A stretch of DNA of 64,000 nucleotides from Microbulbifer taiwanensis (GTDB lineage: Bacteria > Pseudomonadota > Gammaproteobacteria > Pseudomonadales > Cellvibrionaceae): positions 83,966 to 147,965 of the forward strand of contig NZ_JACZFR010000032.1 of NCBI RefSeq assembly GCF_014904815.1. The letters are read 5' to 3'. This document shows positions 9,032-19,200 of this stretch, in pieces. Numbering within the stretch: the first letter of the stretch is position 1; each line of letters starts with the position of its first letter. Both the position numbers and the translations under genes were made by a program. The notes under the pieces are model-generated. The model was given only the letters and a program-made list of their open reading frames with translations, did not search any database and was not told the DNA's origin.

Positions 9032-10075
9032 CTAACTCGCCGCCCCTTCCAATTGTGTGACCAAAGATCGACGCACCGCTCCAAAGCGCCTCCGGTACTG
9101 CGCCGGGGTCAGGTTTACCTTTCTCTTAAACAGTCGGTTAAAGAACCCTGTATCCGCATAGCCCACTTCATAGGCGACCATTTCAATGGGCTGCTCCCCG
9201 CTCTCCAGTAGCTGCTTGGCCTCCTCAAGCCGGAGGGTGTGGACGTATTCCAATGGCGGCATACCAGTGGCCTGTTTGAATCGGCGCTTAAAAGTGCGCT
9301 CGGCTAGGCCGGACATCTGAATCATGGCCGTGACTGGGCTTGCCTCTGTGTAATTTTCCGCGATCCAAACCTGGCAGCGGGCGATCAGAGAATCCTCCGC
9401 CTGCCGGCTTCTGGCCAGGCAGGCGAACGGCTGTTGGCCCACGTGGTGCCAGTCAATCACCCACACTCTTGCCACCTGCATAGCGGCTTCAACACTCACG
9501 GTTCGCGCAATCAGGTAGAGCGCCAGGTCCAGCCAAGAAGTTCCACCACCGGCCATTATCAGTCGCTGCCCCTCCCCACTTACCACTAGCGCACGATGCT
9601 CCTGCACCGATATCTTTGGAAATCGCCGGCGCATCTCATCACACCAGGCCCAGTGGGTAGTCGCCTCGTAGCCATCGAGCAAACCCGCTTCTGCAAATAG
9701 CATGGCGCCTGAACACGCTGCGGCCAATATAGCGCCATCCCGATGCTTTTTCCGCAGCCACTCGAGCTCTTCGGCAAAGCGCTCCTGCAGAGCCTCCCCG
9801 GGCGGCACAGTGATTTCGGGCACACAGACAATTTCCACAGGAGGACAGTCCGCCAGCGAAGCCTGGGGCGCCACCTTCACACCGTTCATTACTTCTATCG
9901 GCTCGCCACAGCGGGAGACCAGCACCGGCCTGATAACCTCGACGCCGGGCTTGCCGGTGGTCAGATACTCCCAGTCCCTGTTAGTAGACAGGAACAAATC
10001 GTACATTCCGTAGAGAGCAGAGCCAGAAGTCTCCGGCACAGTCAGAATTGCAACAGGGACAGGCTTTGATCTCAT
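9032..10075 (-). CDS. GATase1/PfpI-like AraC-family transcription regulator
   Basis: About 347 residues from ATG 10075. Homology with the second such regulator (30632-31684) begins at this point (VAILTVPE versus VAILVLPE), so longer upstream starts are unlikely. The N-terminal half is a DJ-1/PfpI (GATase1-like) domain with an AACSGAMLFAEAGLLDG elbow. The C-terminal ~100 residues form two AraC helix-turn-helix units (AERTFKRRFKQATG and the GYADTGFFNRLFKRK signature). Relatives such as GbdR and CdhR sense small amines or amino acids. Target genes are unknown; the convergent SGNH hydrolase and the divergent methyltransferase at 10657 are candidates. The 3' end is duplicated as a fragment at 6489-6660. 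Confidence 0.9.
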   Translation of the reverse strand: MRSKPVPVAILTVPETSGSALYGMYDLFLSTNRDWEYLTTGKPGVEVIRPVLVSRCGEPIEVMNGVKVAPQASLADCPPVEIVCVPEITVPPGEALQERFAEELEWLRKKHRDGAILAAACSGAMLFAEAGLLDGYEATTHWAWCDEMRRRFPKISVQEHRALVVSGEGQRLIMAGGGTSWLDLALYLIARTVSVEAAMQVARVWVIDWHHVGQQPFACLARSRQAEDSLIARCQVWIAENYTEASPVTAMIQMSGLAERTFKRRFKQATGMPPLEYVHTLRLEEAKQLLESGEQPIEMVAYEVGYADTGFFNRLFKRKVNLTPAQYRRRFGAVRRSLVTQLEGAAS

Positions 10076-10656
10076 GGCGACTTGTTTCCGAGTGGCGCTC
10101 CTATTGAGTAGGGCATTGTAACGATACCTCAGCCTATTCCCACTTAGGCCAAATAGAACATGGCGCCCAATTAGCAATGGCCATGCGAAATAATTTTCTA
10201 TAAAAAATTTTAAAGAAAGACATAAATGCCAGCAAAACCCATTTTTTTACATCGATTGTCTTTCGGATAAGGCTTCAACCTTAGCAGGCCCATACGGCCC
10301 TGTTTTTGCGGAAAAAGCTTCATACCCCCGGTACTGCATGTGGTCCCGCCGCCAAACGCGCGCACCTGGCAAGCGCGGAGAAACTTTCCTGGGCCTATCG
10401 ATAGTCACCGGAGGTTTCGGCGTCTTACAAGTATCAACAGGAATTGCGCTTGAAACCGATTTCCACGGCTGCACTTGTTCCAGCGAAAATCACTGGATTT
10501 GGACTCAAATTGTCGCCGGGTCCTACGTTTGGCTTGGCCTGTTTAACAATTTTATTGCATAAAAGACGCCCGCTTTACCGGGGGACTTACTCTATTCTGT
10601 CGCAGAGTCAAAACTAAGACTCCAGAACCCGCCTTCCCAACATCCAGGTCTCGACC
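10076..10656. other. Gene-free divergent promoter region (about 580 bp)
   Basis: Lies between the AraC regulator (minus) and the homocysteine methyltransferase-like gene (plus), so it should carry both promoters and any AraC operator. Short frames on both strands (about 75 residues) have no recognisable motif and no convincing ribosome site, and I do not call them genes. An AT-rich tract sits near 10190-10250. Confidence 0.5.
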
Positions 10657-11595
10657 ATGAGCAAATACCGACATCATCTCCCCCAGCTAGACGGCGCCAT
10701 GTTCCTCACAGACGGCGGAATGGAGACAACCCTCGTTTTCCAGCAAGGTCTGGAGCTTCCCCAGTTCGCTGCGTTCTATTTGCTCCTTAGCGAGGAGGGT
10801 ATCGCGATACTGCGTAACTACTATCGCAGCTACCTGCGTATCGCCGAGCACCATCGCTGTGGCTTTGTCTTGGAATCGCCGACTTGGCGCGCCAGCCCGG
10901 ACTGGATTAGAAAAGTCAATTGCGGCGGCAAAACCCTGGCAGATATAAATCGGCGAGCAATCGGTCTAATGCTTGAGCTCAGGGGTGAATTTGAATCTGC
11001 GGGCTCCCCCATCGTCGTCAGTGGTAATATCGGTCCGCGCGGCGATGGCTACATGCCGGGTGCAATGATGAGCATCGAAGAGGCCAGGCAATACCATGCT
11101 CCCCAGATAGAAATCTTTGCACAAACGGATGCAGATATGGCCTCCGCACTGACTCTCAACTATGTCGATGAGGCCATAGGTGTGGCCCTGGCGGCTAAAG
11201 GTGCAGGAATTCCCATAGCGATTTCTTTTACTGTGGAAACCGACGGTCGCCTGCCGGACGGCTCAAGTCTAGCAGATGCCATTACGCGCACGGACGAGGC
11301 AGCCGGAGGCTTTGTGCCCTATTTTATGATTAATTGCGCCCATCCGAATCACTTTGCGAGCACATTAATGGGGGGCGGTGACTGGCGCCACCGAGTGGGC
11401 TGCATTCGCGCGAATGCATCAGCGAAAAGCCACGCAGAGCTAGACGAGAGCACCACCCTCGACGAAGGGGACCCTGATGCTCTCGGCAGCCAGTACAAAC
11501 AGCTGTTGGAATCCATGCCCTGGTTGAAAGTACTCGGCGGCTGCTGTGGAACCGATTGCCGCCATCTGGAGTCCATCGCAAGCCGCTGCTTGTAG
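10657..11595 (+). CDS. Homocysteine S-methyltransferase-family protein
   Basis: A 312-residue single-domain member of the homocysteine S-methyltransferase (MmuM/BhmT-type) family. The family uses a Zn-bound Cys trio to activate the thiol. All three are present: Cys227 in INCAHP and Cys296-Cys297 in LGGCCGTD. Other landmarks are TDGGMETTL near the N-terminus and SGNIGPRGDGY near 125. Cytoplasmic. The methyl donor could be S-methylmethionine, a betaine or another compound; sequence alone does not say. It lies divergent from a PfpI-AraC regulator, a class that often controls betaine or carnitine metabolism, so a betaine-type donor is a reasonable guess, not a finding. Confidence 0.87.
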   Translation: MSKYRHHLPQLDGAMFLTDGGMETTLVFQQGLELPQFAAFYLLLSEEGIAILRNYYRSYLRIAEHHRCGFVLESPTWRASPDWIRKVNCGGKTLADINRRAIGLMLELRGEFESAGSPIVVSGNIGPRGDGYMPGAMMSIEEARQYHAPQIEIFAQTDADMASALTLNYVDEAIGVALAAKGAGIPIAISFTVETDGRLPDGSSLADAITRTDEAAGGFVPYFMINCAHPNHFASTLMGGGDWRHRVGCIRANASAKSHAELDESTTLDEGDPDALGSQYKQLLESMPWLKVLGGCCGTDCRHLESIASRCL

Positions 11596-11922
11596 AACCC
11601 TGTCTATTCTTCGGAAGCCGTTGAAAACTCCATCGCGCCCCGGGCCGCCCCTGCACGGTTCCCCCAACACCATGCATGAGCGCCCAGCGGGCGCGGCCAT
11701 CGCGAAGTAGTCGGTCCTTATAGCCCCCCCATTGACCCGGAACCACCGGTCCGCCCCGATACTGGCACAAAAGAACAAGAAATTTTCCAATAAAATCAAT
11801 TGGTTGCGCCATCATCGTGGCGAACGGCCAGTCTCGCATTACTCCGACCCATGCCACACTGTGACGACGCCAGGAACTAGTTAATTTTTAGGCATCTAGA
11901 ACGGAATCTCGGAGGTCCTGGT
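11596..11922. other. Gene-free stretch (about 330 bp)
   Basis: Between the methyltransferase-like gene and the first P-loop gene, both plus strand. No terminator hairpin with T-run, repeat or reading frame of note. GGAGGT at about 11911-11916 is the ribosome site of the next gene. Confidence 0.5.
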
Positions 11923-12303
11923 ATGAAAGTTCTAATTATCGGAAATATCGGCTCGGGTAAAAAAGCGATGGCCGAGCAACTGATTGGCCGAGAAAATATT
12001 GCATTGCTCCCTTTGGATGAACTGACCAACAGCTGTGAACAGACAGGCAACACGCTGGAGGAGGGCCTGAACATGCTGCGCAACGTGCTCGAAGATCATA
12101 CGGATTGGGTTGTTGAATGCGCAAACAGTGACCTAGCCGAAGTGGCGCTGCCCTATTGCGAAGAGCTCCGCTATATCAGTCAAGGAGTGACGGGGAATCC
12201 CAGCAACGACAATGCAGGGGAAGAGATCTACAGCTCCAAGCGCTACCGCGAGCTGTTCGAAAGCTTCGCCGGACTCAAAACGGAATACAACGGCGATACT
12301 TAA
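11923..12303 (+). CDS. Small P-loop protein, shortened and with altered Walker A
   Basis: A 126-residue protein paralogous to the next gene. Both resemble a family of ~165-residue P-loop NTPases usually labelled AAA-family or shikimate-kinase-like, with an N-terminal Walker A, LDEL, WV(I/V)E and CEELRF motifs and a C-terminal LF(D/E)SFxGxKxEY motif. Here Walker A reads GNIGSGKK: the Ser/Thr after the Lys, which coordinates Mg, is Lys14. About 35 residues between CEELRY and the C-terminal motif are also missing. The GGAGGT ribosome site is good and the frame is open, so it may still be made, but normal nucleotide hydrolysis is doubtful. Confidence 0.7.
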   Translation: MKVLIIGNIGSGKKAMAEQLIGRENIALLPLDELTNSCEQTGNTLEEGLNMLRNVLEDHTDWVVECANSDLAEVALPYCEELRYISQGVTGNPSNDNAGEEIYSSKRYRELFESFAGLKTEYNGDT

Positions 12304-12553
12304 AATACGGAACCTACCGCGGCTTCCAAGATGGAAGCCGTGTCTCTTTCAGTACCCTCCAAACCACCTAGCGAGAGTCAGACTGTCTAAGCTGAAAATC
12401 GGCACGAAAAGCCCCATCAAAATAATGCAATTGAGGCACAAGATGGCGTAACGGCCGGTCTGCACGGTTAACGGCAGAACCAGCATAACGACAACATATA
12501 CCGACGCCTAAATTACAAACGACAGAAGCAGAAATTACGCGGAGGTGCCAGTC

Positions 12554-13024
12554 ATGAGAATCCTGATTATCGGATGTACTGGATCCGGAAAAAGCGCAAT
12601 GGCTCAACGCCTGGTCGGGCTAAAAGACATTGCTTGGTTATCCCTGGACGAACTCTACTGGGACAACAAGGCCAATGGAAAATACCTAGTAGACAGTCTC
12701 AGCGCCCTTTACGAGTTTGCGGAGTGGAATGAGAATTGGGTGATCGAGGGCTGCCAGTGCGATCTCGTTCAGGCAGCGATGGGCTTCTGCGAAGAACTGC
12801 GCTTCATGAACCCTGGGTGTGAGGCATGTGTAAGCCGCTGCATAAACAAGCCTCGGAATAACAAGCATAGAGATGAGACCAGTAAGGAAGAAACGCCGCT
12901 TGATCGGATCATTGCTTCAGTTGGACAGTATGAATACAGGCGGGATGGTTTCGGCCTTGACAAGCACAAGGCGCTGTTTGACAGCTTCGTCGGAGCGAAG
13001 AAGGAATACACAGTGGTGATTTGA
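12554..13024 (+). CDS. Small P-loop NTPase (shikimate kinase-like family)
   Basis: A 156-residue protein with an intact Walker A, GCTGSGKS at residues 7-14. It has LDELYW near 35, WVIEGC near 60, CEELRFMNPG near 80 and LFDSFVGAKKEY at the C-terminus, the pattern of small gammaproteobacterial AAA/shikimate-kinase-like proteins of unknown substrate. I place the start at ATG 12554, nine bases inside the longest frame, because GGAGGT is well spaced and homology to the 11923 paralog begins there. A tandem duplication with a 250-base gap explains the pair. A nucleoside or small-molecule kinase is possible, but nothing here identifies the acceptor. Confidence 0.8.
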   Translation: MRILIIGCTGSGKSAMAQRLVGLKDIAWLSLDELYWDNKANGKYLVDSLSALYEFAEWNENWVIEGCQCDLVQAAMGFCEELRFMNPGCEACVSRCINKPRNNKHRDETSKEETPLDRIIASVGQYEYRRDGFGLDKHKALFDSFVGAKKEYTVVI

Positions 13025-13168
13025 GTCGGCGGTATGCCTGGGCCGCCAGAAACGACGGCCCCCGCCAAAGCCCCCTCCTACCGACTTGGCGGCACCACTC
13101 ACCCCAGTTTCCAAGGAAGGTATTCTCACCCAGTAAATAAACCTGTCCGCGAAGATAGACCTTCATAA

Positions 13169-13189
13169 GCGCCCCCGTTCTAGGGGCGC
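13169..13189. terminator. Hairpin between convergent P-loop and RHS genes
   Basis: GCGCCCC and GGGGCGC form a 7-bp GC stem with a 7-base loop in the 215-base gap between two convergent genes. No T-run on either side, so intrinsic termination is only possible, not shown. Confidence 0.35.
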
Positions 13190-13239
13190 CGACTACCAGC
13201 TTTACTGCACATTGGCAAATGACAGAGGCATCATACACA

Positions 13240-16200
13240 CTATGGCTTGACTTCTACGGAGGTGCGATACCTGGACTCAGAGCTAGTCCCTCCCCCCACT
13301 AGTCCCACTGCCGCCCTTAAAGTAGTTAATAGCCCTCCTCCATATCGGCCAAGCTGCCCCCCCCCTGCGCTTGGAAGGGCCGGTCGGGAAAAGCTATATG
13401 AGCTATCCCAACCGAAGCCACCGCCGAAACCGCTAAATCCCCCTAGCGGCAGCAGGTTTCCGCTTTGGTCAGCAAAGTAGCCGACAGGAGGTAGGCCTAT
13501 ATCGCCGCCGTCACCGGGTACAGATTCGATATTGCTGCGACCGGTACGCCTATCCATTCTCGATACAGTCGGATCATAAGCGAGAGACTCCCCCCCTTGA
13601 AGATCCACTGGACGCGGCTCTAAGTGCAGCAAACCGTTCACAAAAGCAGACGATGGCACTACTGCGACCCCCGGTGTATGGAGCATATCTCCATTCGTAT
13701 AAGCGGTTGTCTGTATATTCATTATTCTCTGCTGGCATTCAGGGCCACTACCTGGGACGCATTTCAGGTTAACAATCGGTCCGAAAGGCAACTGGCCTTT
13801 AGCGAGGTTAGATGCCTGTACCCCAATACCTACCTCAGACTCCATGCCCACGTCGTCGGGTGCATATTTACTGGTAAATCCAAGCTTGAGCGGTTCGAAC
13901 CCAATCCCCCCTGAATCCAGCTGACCATTCAATACACTGGCGCCCACTCCTACTCCATATCGATTACCGGTTCTAGTATCGGCAGAAAATACAGTTCCGC
14001 TGAATCCAGTGACAGAATACTCAAAACCCAGAACTTTATAGTTTCCCCTGGCCAGAGGGAAACCGACATAATCGAAGTCCAATAGCGCTGTGCCCATTGC
14101 CATGCCGCCGGGGTTGTCACTTGGTTCTAGCACCTTGACATTTTGTGTAACGGGGTCAAGACCGCTGCTGTCATTGAAGACAATCGGGTTGTTCCAAGCA
14201 TAGTGATACGGGTTGGCCTTGATCGCGGACCGAGGAATTGCCAGCGGATCCCGCTGCAGGAAACGACCGATTTCAGCATCATAAACGCGCGGACCCATCC
14301 GGTACAATTTGTCGTACATACGACAACCGCCACTAGCAGGAAGCGGGTTGCAGACGTCCGTACCGTGCCAGCGGCGCTGGTTCACCGCTGTGTGGCCGGG
14401 TTCAATGCGTTCAGTCGGTTTTCCGTAGGGGCTATATGAACTGAAACTCGACTCAAGGCCAGCATCATCCAGAGTAGTATTGGCTGAATTGGTTTGGAAA
14501 CCGGCATAGTAAAGCTCTGAAGCCTCAGTGGTACCGCGAAGCGAGGCGCCACTGGGCAAGGTACTTTCCCAGATTACGCTTTCTCCATTTTCCCCGCCTC
14601 GGCGCTGCCCCACCGATCCAAGTTGGAACATCGTTTCTCCGAGTGCGTGATCTCTGCGCTCGCTGACACTGCCGTCACCAGCGTAGCGATAACTGATCTG
14701 CTCATTGAGCGTTAGCTTTATTTTCGTAATCTCATTCAAATCGTTATACCAAAGTTGCCGTTCAGCGTTGCTAAGCGGATCTCGATACTTGACGAGATTA
14801 CCCCGCCGATCGTACTCAAAAGTACAAAGTTCGTTCGATACTGTCGACTGCTCGGGGCCAGATTCGAAGCCGATTTCATAGCGACAAATTTTGTCCATAT
14901 CGTCTTGCCGGGGAATGAAACGCGTATAAACACTCGAATCCTGGGAGTGGTCGACCGTATCTTGTAAATTTCCCAATGAGTCGTAGGCATACTCATAATC
15001 ATGAGTCCAAGAATTGTTCAGGGTATCCTTTTGCTTGAATCCTATAAGTTGATTCAAGTCGTTGTACCAATAACCTTGATGTATGCTACCTGAGGCAACC
15101 GCAGTGAGCGCCAGCTTGGACTCCACGCGTTCGCTAGTGACGCTTTTCAGGCGTCCCAGGTAGTTTCCAAAGTGAATGCGGCGGATGGGCCCATCTCCAG
15201 CAGCCACTCCCGGAAGAGTCTCGTAAACGTACTCGAGCCGACGATGGCCGCTGGTTCCATATTGGAACTCCCTAACTGAGCTATTACCGAGTACCGACTT
15301 GAGAGGGCGCCCCCACGGATCCATGGTCACAATATTTTTCAACGTCGATGAAATCAATCCAAAGTTGTACTCGGCCGCGCGCACTCGACCAGCGCTGTCA
15401 TAGCGAAAATTGATAAGCTCTTCCGCCATATCGGTCGCGCTGGAGCGACGCTTCTGCCCACCTATGCGAGACAGGCCGTCGTACTCCCACTCCACCTCCG
15501 ATATCAGGCTCGCACCCATAGAATGCCGGGTCATTGACCTGCGGCCAAATGCATCGTACTCAAATTCGACGATTGGCGATTGACTTCTCTCTATCGCGCG
15601 TAGATGTCCCGCACCAGTCTGCCCATCTCCTATATAAGAGTAACGGGCTCCCCAGATGTTGGGGGTCAGCCTGAACAACCCGTCGTCTGTGAGAAGTTCC
15701 CAGCGCTTCAGCCTACCGAATCCGTCGTGCTCATACCCCTTCCAACTCACGCCAAGTTCGGCATTGACGGAGGCCTGCCCCACTTTATTCATATTTCCCC
15801 ATTCATCGTAACGGAAATGAATAGGTTCTATTCCATCGCTGGCGAACAGGGTTGTCCGGCCCAGACCATCGTGTTCATACTGCCAAGTCAACGCCTGCCC
15901 CGGGAAATTCAGTTCCTCCGTATCCCGGTAGCGGGAAACATACTGGAGATTTCCGAACTGATCGTAATCGAGACGCATAAGGTCCCGGGCGTTATCTTTC
16001 CCCGACAGCCAACTTCTACGCTCAGCCAGCTGTCCAGTTGCACCATAGATACTGACCTCCATGGAAATATCCTGTGGATCATCAGATGCGAGGGAATACG
16101 GGGAGATCGAGATTTTCTTGCGCTGCCCCATTTGAAAAGTCATCAGCGAGCAATGGCTAATCAGTTCACGGCCTCCATCGGTTACAGGGAATACGTAACT

Positions 16201-19200
16201 GGTGGACGGCGTGCCAATCTCGATCGTTTCTTTCTCAATAACTTTCTCTACAAGAGGCGGACTCTTCTGTACACCGGGTGCAGTAACTACACAGAATGGG
16301 TCGCTACTCAGATCTGCATGGTGGTACGTGGACACCAACTCATCTTCTTTCTCGCCGACTACAAATGGATGATTGATATGGCTTACACGGCCCTGCCCAT
16401 CGTATTCAGCACTCCACACAGCCAACCTGGCGTCGCCGTAGTCCGGGTCTTCTCCCAAATACTTGTCAATCCGGGCCAGGCGACCAAATATATCAAAGCG
16501 TTGTTCGGTCCAAAGCTCCCCATCGACAGCTGTGCCCTGAGCATAGTCTTCCAGAGGATACCACTTTTCAAAGCGACGCAATCTCAGCTTTCTCCCAGCA
16601 TGGTCCGGGCTGTCCTCACCTAGATACTCGATCGCGCTGATAATTTGCGGTGCTCCACCGGAATGTCCGGGACTGGATATCGCGGTGGTTGTGCGTCGCC
16701 CGTAGCGGTCGTAACCAAAGAGAGTGCTGACATTGGTATTGAGATCAGTCAGCGACGCCAGCCTGTAACTGCCTGTCTCGTAATTCATTGCCTCCCTCTT
16801 TGCAAAGTTGCTGACGTCGGATGCCCTGACACTCCGGCGAACCGGGACCATCTGGAAATTATCGTAGTCGATCTCCGTAGTCCGAACCACGCTTTTTGTA
16901 CTGATCGGGTTGTGGTTTCTGGTCGTAACTCTCAATGCTTGGCCATAAACGTTGCGATACTCAACAGCTCCTTCATTGACACTGCGCAAATATGTGGGGC
17001 TCGACGGAATTGTCCCATTATGGGTCCTAAAACGGGTTTCTATTGTCTCGACATAGGGGAACAATCGGTATTCCCCAGCCACTTCCTGTTCGCTCCCTTC
17101 GTAGTAAAAAGTTTTTTCCCTTTCGACCTTACCTGAACAGTCATCTACAGTTAATTTGGCCAATAGGTTCAACGGCTGGAATTCCTTATCCTTCCATTGA
17201 TCATGGTTAGACTGGGCGTACTCATAGTGGGTGCAGAAGTCATCTTCTGCATCGCGGTAATCTCCCTGATTCTTGACCCGCAGCGGTCTTCCTCGATCGT
17301 CCCATTCCTCTACGAGGGTCTGACGCTTAACGTTGCGAAGGTAGGGATCGACAATGTGGAAGCTTTCGCTGTGATCTCTGGCCAAGTACGCCGACGCCTC
17401 GAACTCACGCTCACTGCGAACCACCAGGATACCCTGGTCGGCACAGGTTCTGGATGCAACGGGAGTTTCTGCCTGACCTATTCCCCCGTAGGGGAAATCG
17501 AGCCGCTCGCATCGCCCGTTGTCGTAGTGTTCGGGCGGCAGGTCGTCCCAGCTCGGCGGATAAAGGTATGCTTCGATGGTATTGTCATTGTTGCCGGTAT
17601 AATAAACATCACCGTCAAAACTTCCGGTCATATATTGCATTAGCAGGTCCCGGGCGCTGAAGAAGTATCCTTCGTAGCTTCTTACCTGGTCGCGGGTTCC
17701 GACCAGCCAATCGCGCGTTATCGGGTCAAAGCTGTTGTTACGGCGGATTACGACCTGCCCCTTCCCCTTGACCTGCCCCAGTTGTGTGCCCGACGTTTGG
17801 GTCTTGCCGCGCACTTCCGCGGTATAGAGATAGCCTGTGGGCACAAACCGCTCCGTGTAGGTATCGTAGCGCATTGCGTTGTCACCGTAGGCATAGTAGG
17901 TTGGCTCCTGCAGTTTTTCTCCCGGCGCGCCCAGGCCCCCTATTGGTCGGCTCCACTCCAGCACAATTTCTGCAAATGGCACCTGATGTTTGCCCCAGGG
18001 GTCTCGCTTGGCATTGGTATATCGGTATTCCATGCCCGCACCGAATCCGTCGGTAACGCGAATCAGCTTGCCGGCATTCCATAAGCCCCTGTCCTCAACG
18101 CTCCCACCAGTACCGATGATTACCGGTTTTCGGATACGCAGCTCGCTGCCGACAATACGAGCTCGATCTGGGAGGCCGCTGCCGGTGACATCAACCAGCA
18201 TCTCCTGCACTCTCGCACTGTCATCGCAACCGGCATCGCTGTCAAAGGTGCCCTTGGACGACTTCTCGGCAACATGGTAATTGACCATTACTCGGCCACC
18301 CGTCCCCAGGCGACTGGCAGAATCCGGCAGGCCATCCCCATTTCGATCCATCCAGTTTGCATAGCTCACGATAGACGGGTTCTGTGGCGACGGTGTCTGC
18401 GCCGGGTCGTTTAGGTGGTGGGGATGGCGCCGACCAGAAGCGTTGCAAACGGGCAGACGCGCCAGCTGCTCTGTTCTCCCAGCCTGAGCGTGTACACGTT
18501 GATCGAGGAAGCCGTCGCCGGTGCCCAACTGTGCGCCACCGCTGCTGTGCAGTAGGTCCGGAAAGCCATCCCCATTCGCCTCTACTAGGCCGCAAACCCG
18601 AAGGGTCCTACGCTCATTGACCCCTTCCTCGCCGTCGCTGGTCCAGCGCTGGACACCGCCACAGGCGCCGATCGAGTTCACTAGCGGAGCTCGGGACTGC
18701 GCGAACAGTCTGCCACCGGTAATCGATTGCGGCCCAAGGCGCGCCCCGGCGACATTGTAGTGCACATTCAGCGCGCGTTTCGGGGGCGTGTTAATGCCCC
18801 GAGTAAAGCCCTGCCAACGCACAGACAAGTCCTCAACATAACAGTTGTAGCCATCAGTGGGTTTCAGGTCGCGGCGACGACCACCGTACCACGAGTAGCA
18901 ATCCCCATACGCAGATAGTTGGAAGCCAGTACACTCTACAGCGCCATCGGAATAGCAATCGAGAAATCGACTGTGGCTCTGCGACATCTGCTGCTCAATG
19001 AGAGTGCTATCGCCTTGGGGCTTTGGTAATACCACTGGAGCCACACTGGATCTATAGTGTTCCCACGGCGGCTCTGCCGACGCGGAAAAAACATCCGGTT
19101 CGCAATCCTGGCCGAATAGGCCCAATGCCCTGCACTCTGCATCGGGAATAGATTTCTGTAGGCTCTTCGGCGTCCAGCCGCCAACGAATTGAAAGCCCTG

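Larger units (their letters stand above)
6690..9210. repeat. Tandem duplication, unit B
   Basis: Second copy of the unit at about 3985-6660. About 6695-6860 and 7045-7119 match the upstream region of unit A, 7114-8856 is SGNH copy B, 8926-8954 is the matching hairpin, and from 9032 the AraC gene continues full length. Identity is uneven: the last ~500 bases of the SGNH genes are almost identical (about 13 differences counted by eye), while the first two thirds are clearly more diverged. Confidence 0.8.

Noticed and set aside
10247..10562. Short frames on both strands ahead of the methyltransferase gene
   Set aside because: No ribosome site, no family motif, and the region is needed for divergent promoters.
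12909..13238. Minus-strand 109-codon frame directly after the RHS stop, considered as an immunity gene
   Set aside because: It overlaps the P-loop gene in antisense over ~115 bases, has no good start or ribosome site, and its Arg/Cys/Gly-rich composition suggests a shadow.
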